A DNA stretch of 64,000 nt from an uncultured Saprospiraceae bacterium (GTDB taxonomy: Bacteria > Bacteroidota > Bacteroidia > Chitinophagales > Saprospiraceae): positions 62,001 to 126,000 of the forward strand of contig CALGLU010000022.1 of the NCBI GenBank assembly GCA_937959275.1, given 5' to 3'. Below the pieces are notes generated by a model that worked only from the letters and a program-made list of their open reading frames with translations, searched no databases and was not told the origin of the DNA. Of the stretch, positions 61,363 to 64,000 are shown one piece after another. The position numbers and the translations under genes are program-made. Within the stretch, counting starts at the first letter, position 1, and the number at the start of each line of letters is the position of its first letter.

Positions 61363-63798
61363 TTACTTCAGTCGGACCAGCTTGCCTTGATATTCGTGAG
61401 ATGGCGAGATGAGCCTATAGATGATTGTACCTGCAAATTGATTATTATCAAATGATAGTTTTTGATTGTTTTGTCCTGAAGACAAAATCAACTCTTTTTC
61501 CATGATTAGTTTACCACTTAAGTCGTAGAGATAAAGTTGAGCTGATTCAGATTTGTCAGAGACAATATTTAAGCTGAATTCATCTGTAAATGGATTTGGG
61601 CTAACACTAAGCTCAGGAACGTATGTTTTGTTTAAGTAAGCATCTATTTGTCTTCTTAAATCGTCTATTGTCGTTCGAGTTTCCAAATCTATATCGCCTA
61701 AATCTCCAATTTGTACCGCGATATAATCTTGCTCATAGCTTGGATTTTCAACATAAATCTCATTCGTGAAATATGCCTCTGCCCATGGCGCAAGATCGTT
61801 TTCAAATTCATAAGATTCATCAGCAAAGATCCAATCCTGATTTGGTAAAGCGTCTAAAGTCTCTGCTATGTAATCAACCAAATATTCAACATCATCAAAG
61901 TCAATGTCATGATCTCCATCAATATCTGCTGCCAGCAAAACATGAGGATCTGTAATGCGATTAATTCCAGTTAAATGCTCGAATAATAAAATCCCATCTG
62001 CAGTAGAGATGTTTTCTAAATACTCAGCCACAGCAACGCTCGGATTGATTGATACCATTTGACCCATTGGTATATCAGTTACTATATATTCACCTGTACC
62101 TTCTACCAAAGCTTCTTTTGAAAATCTGGTTGGAGCGCCGCTTCCTTCCACAGGTACTTCTTCGTAAGAGAAGTCGGTGATGTAAAGCGTTTCTCCAAAG
62201 TCATTAATAAAACTATCTAGTATCGTCGTCACTAAGACTGACTCATATTCGATCTGTCCTGCAACACCCACATCTTCGCCCTCAAACATAATCGAAGCCG
62301 TCATGGCATCTCCGTGCATAGAGACAAAATTGCCATAAATCATTGAAACGTTTGAAGTATCCTGAGTTTCAGTTGAGTCAGGTACTTCTGCACCATCATC
62401 TGGTTCATCATTATTTTCTTCATCACCTCCATGAGCTCCATCACCTTCTCCATCACCTTCTGCATCCACTGTTTCATGTTCTCCATAGACTTCTTGGTCT
62501 GCTTCTTCACCCTCTCCTGCTTCATTGTCACCCTCTCCTCCTTGCTCTTCAGCTTGACCTTCCTCTTCTGCACCTTCATCTACATTATTTGCATTACAGT
62601 TTGGAATGTTTGCGGCATTATTTTGTACAAATAGATCAACTCGACAATATGATTGATTTCCATTCTCATCAGTGACGTATACATTCACATCATTGACGCC
62701 AACATTTGCACATGTGTATTCTGCAGACATTACTAAACTATCTGCTGAAAATGAATATGTCAAGTCTAAATCACAAGGGCTATAACTTTTAAAATCAATA
62801 TCCTTAGCCCAGATTAGAACGGAACCTTCTTCAGGTACTCCATCACGATCTTCATCAACTGCCATCAATGCAATCGAAATGCCGCTGAGGCAAATTGGCA
62901 CAGGAGCAAGTGTGTTGTTTACCTTAATGACCTGTTGGAATGTTTTAGATGAACCGCAAGCATATTCTACTGTATATAAAATGGTATGCATGCCGACAGG
63001 ATAGACACCACTCGCATCAGCTCCGTTAGATGTTGCATAGTAAGAGTTGTTTATGATTTTATATCCATCATTACAATCTTGTCCGCTAACCGTTAATGCT
63101 GGCACCTCTACATATCCACCATCACAGTTGGTAGCATTAACTTCAATCGTTGGGTTTTCATAGGCATGAGGAGCCTCATTATTTATAATTTTTATTGTCT
63201 GGTAGTGTTCGAAGTAACCTTTCTTTGGATAAGCGTTAGGTACATAGTCACACCAATTAATTACTGTCCATTTTCTAATGATTTTCTTACAGCCACCACC
63301 AAAAGAAAACTGCTGGTCTTTATATGTGTGAATCATCATGTCACACGAACCAGAGTTATAGTGTGGTTTATTATAATAGGCAGGCAAATTTTCTGGTAGG
63401 ATGTTAGGATTGCAGCCTTCTAAAACCAAATCGTCTTTTGGCCAATAAATTTCATTGTTATATCCTGAATTGCCAACATGTATAGTTTGAACACATTGGT
63501 ACCACTTGCCATAAGCTTTGTGCTTCCATGTCCGTGTGATGTATCCAGTATTGCAGTCATTCAAGTACCAATGCTCTACGGGCTCAGGTAGTTTAAATGT
63601 GCTATTATAATCTTTGAAATAGGCATCACCATATTGGTTGAGTGTCCACAACTCGGCGTCGCAATCAACCCATTTATCTCCAGGGCAAGTCATGCCAACG
63701 AAGAAATCATCTCCTTCTACCTCAGTTGCAGATAGTTGAAAGCTTAGGAAAAGACAGCCTAATACAATAAAGAAATTTGCTCGAAAATCTTTGTTCAT
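61363..63798 (-). CDS. large secreted T9SS cargo protein with acidic linker and dockerin-like segment
   Basis: A 811-residue exported protein (leader MNKDFRANFFIVLGCLFLSFQLSA). The first ~400 residues are Cys-rich and match the HYR-like or Ig-like segments of other Bacteroidota surface proteins (VDCDAELWTL; ITRTWKHKAYGKWYQC; IRKWTVINWCDYVPNAYPKKG; VGMHTILYTVEYACG). Residues about 406-484 are a low-complexity acidic linker of E, G, D and Q. A dockerin/EF-hand-like segment (DIDGDHDIDFDDVEYLVDYI) is at about 622-645. The last ~85 residues are a type A T9SS sorting domain (VSPNPFTDEFSLNIV...KLIMEKELILSSGQN...GKLVRLK). Role unknown, probably adhesive or structural. Confidence 0.85.
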   Translation of the reverse strand: MNKDFRANFFIVLGCLFLSFQLSATEVEGDDFFVGMTCPGDKWVDCDAELWTLNQYGDAYFKDYNSTFKLPEPVEHWYLNDCNTGYITRTWKHKAYGKWYQCVQTIHVGNSGYNNEIYWPKDDLVLEGCNPNILPENLPAYYNKPHYNSGSCDMMIHTYKDQQFSFGGGCKKIIRKWTVINWCDYVPNAYPKKGYFEHYQTIKIINNEAPHAYENPTIEVNATNCDGGYVEVPALTVSGQDCNDGYKIINNSYYATSNGADASGVYPVGMHTILYTVEYACGSSKTFQQVIKVNNTLAPVPICLSGISIALMAVDEDRDGVPEEGSVLIWAKDIDFKSYSPCDLDLTYSFSADSLVMSAEYTCANVGVNDVNVYVTDENGNQSYCRVDLFVQNNAANIPNCNANNVDEGAEEEGQAEEQGGEGDNEAGEGEEADQEVYGEHETVDAEGDGEGDGAHGGDEENNDEPDDGAEVPDSTETQDTSNVSMIYGNFVSMHGDAMTASIMFEGEDVGVAGQIEYESVLVTTILDSFINDFGETLYITDFSYEEVPVEGSGAPTRFSKEALVEGTGEYIVTDIPMGQMVSINPSVAVAEYLENISTADGILLFEHLTGINRITDPHVLLAADIDGDHDIDFDDVEYLVDYIAETLDALPNQDWIFADESYEFENDLAPWAEAYFTNEIYVENPSYEQDYIAVQIGDLGDIDLETRTTIDDLRRQIDAYLNKTYVPELSVSPNPFTDEFSLNIVSDKSESAQLYLYDLSGKLIMEKELILSSGQNNQKLSFDNNQFAGTIIYRLISPSHEYQGKLVRLK
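62345..62580 (-). repeat. low-complexity acidic linker coding region
   Basis: Codons for Glu, Asp and Gly dominate (GAG/GAA/GGA/GAT), so the plus strand reads as a CTTCACCCTCT-type repeat that yields spurious His/Leu-rich frames. Such acidic linkers between domains are common in secreted surface proteins; the repetitive DNA may vary in length between strains. Confidence 0.7.
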
Positions 63799-64000
63799 TT
63801 TTTTGAAACTTTAGTCGAAGACGAAGTTAACACCTCTAAATGAATGTTTTACACATTATGATAATATTTAATGTGTTTTACTTGACATTAAGTGTCTTCT
63901 TATCTCAGTAAGTGATTATTTTTGGAACATATGAATGCTTTTATTCATACGGCAGTCATTGGGGTGTCAAATTAGACTATAGCGCTCTAAGTTGGTAGAA

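Noticed and set aside
62343-62675. His/Leu-rich plus-strand frame
   Set aside because: It is the antisense reading of the acidic linker in the minus-strand secreted protein.

Overview
The window is A+T-rich bacterial DNA, most likely from a marine or aquatic member of the Bacteroidota in the Saprospiria/Lewinella sphere. Evidence: C-terminal type IX secretion (T9SS) sorting domains (genes ending at 698 and 61363), '3-coathanger stack'-like C-termini (30271-33171 and 46824-49229), lipoprotein signals of the MKxxxLLLxxSC kind, weak Shine-Dalgarno sequences, and family choices typical of the phylum (ThuA/PQQ-dehydrogenase fusions, YHYH lipoproteins, DUF4143 ATPases, Gmad2 proteins). This is an ordinary chromosomal stretch; I see no prophage, integron or CRISPR array.

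Layout. 1-5 kb: end of a secreted M23 peptidase, a cluster of small palindromes, then a tight translation operon pheS-hisS-gatA. 5-20 kb: a membrane-bound lytic transglycosylase, then dispersed catabolic and redox genes (Gfo/Idh/MocA oxidoreductase, sterol-desaturase-like membrane hydroxylase, sulfatase lipoprotein; a minus-strand run of a giant ThuA/sugar dehydrogenase/PKD/cytochrome c protein, a TPR lipoprotein and a YHYH lipoprotein; then amidohydrolase, TlpA-like thioredoxin and malate:quinone oxidoreductase). 20-29 kb: a GH-A glycosidase lipoprotein, a DUF4143 ATPase preceded by three 32-bp repeats, dnaB, a coiled-coil secreted protein, and a NatA/NatB-type ABC exporter pair.

28.9-30 kb is the most unusual stretch: an intact tRNA-Asp gene is followed by a degenerate tandem of tRNA-Asp 3' halves, each with the same terminator hairpin and an artificial-looking long anticodon hairpin, and a frameshifted GIY-YIG nuclease gene sits inside the tandem. 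30-41 kb: a modular cell-wall hydrolase with four PPC repeats, a Gmad2 lipoprotein, OsmC, a small membrane protein, Ku, an orphan histidine kinase, uvrB, an M50-like protease, an alpha/beta hydrolase and a DoxX-like protein. DNA repair (Ku, UvrB) and replication (DnaB) genes are thus spread through the middle of the window.

41-47 kb is a divergent amino-acid-type cluster: ornithine-cyclodeaminase-like dehydrogenase plus aminotransferase on the minus strand, and TetR regulator, lactone-oxidase-type flavoprotein and DSD1/alanine-racemase-like enzyme on the plus strand, with a perfect TetR-style palindrome in the shared region. 47-64 kb: a calcineurin-like phosphoesterase with seven WEDD repeats, a cytochrome P450, an M16 protease, a Rieske oxygenase, YceI, GNAT, asparagine synthetase, several small conserved proteins, a radical SAM protein whose reading frame lacks a normal start codon, a methyltransferase and a large acidic T9SS-secreted protein. 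Three intergenic regions share a palindromic core (CTTGACAGAGCACTAGT) that may be a dispersed repeat or terminator family.
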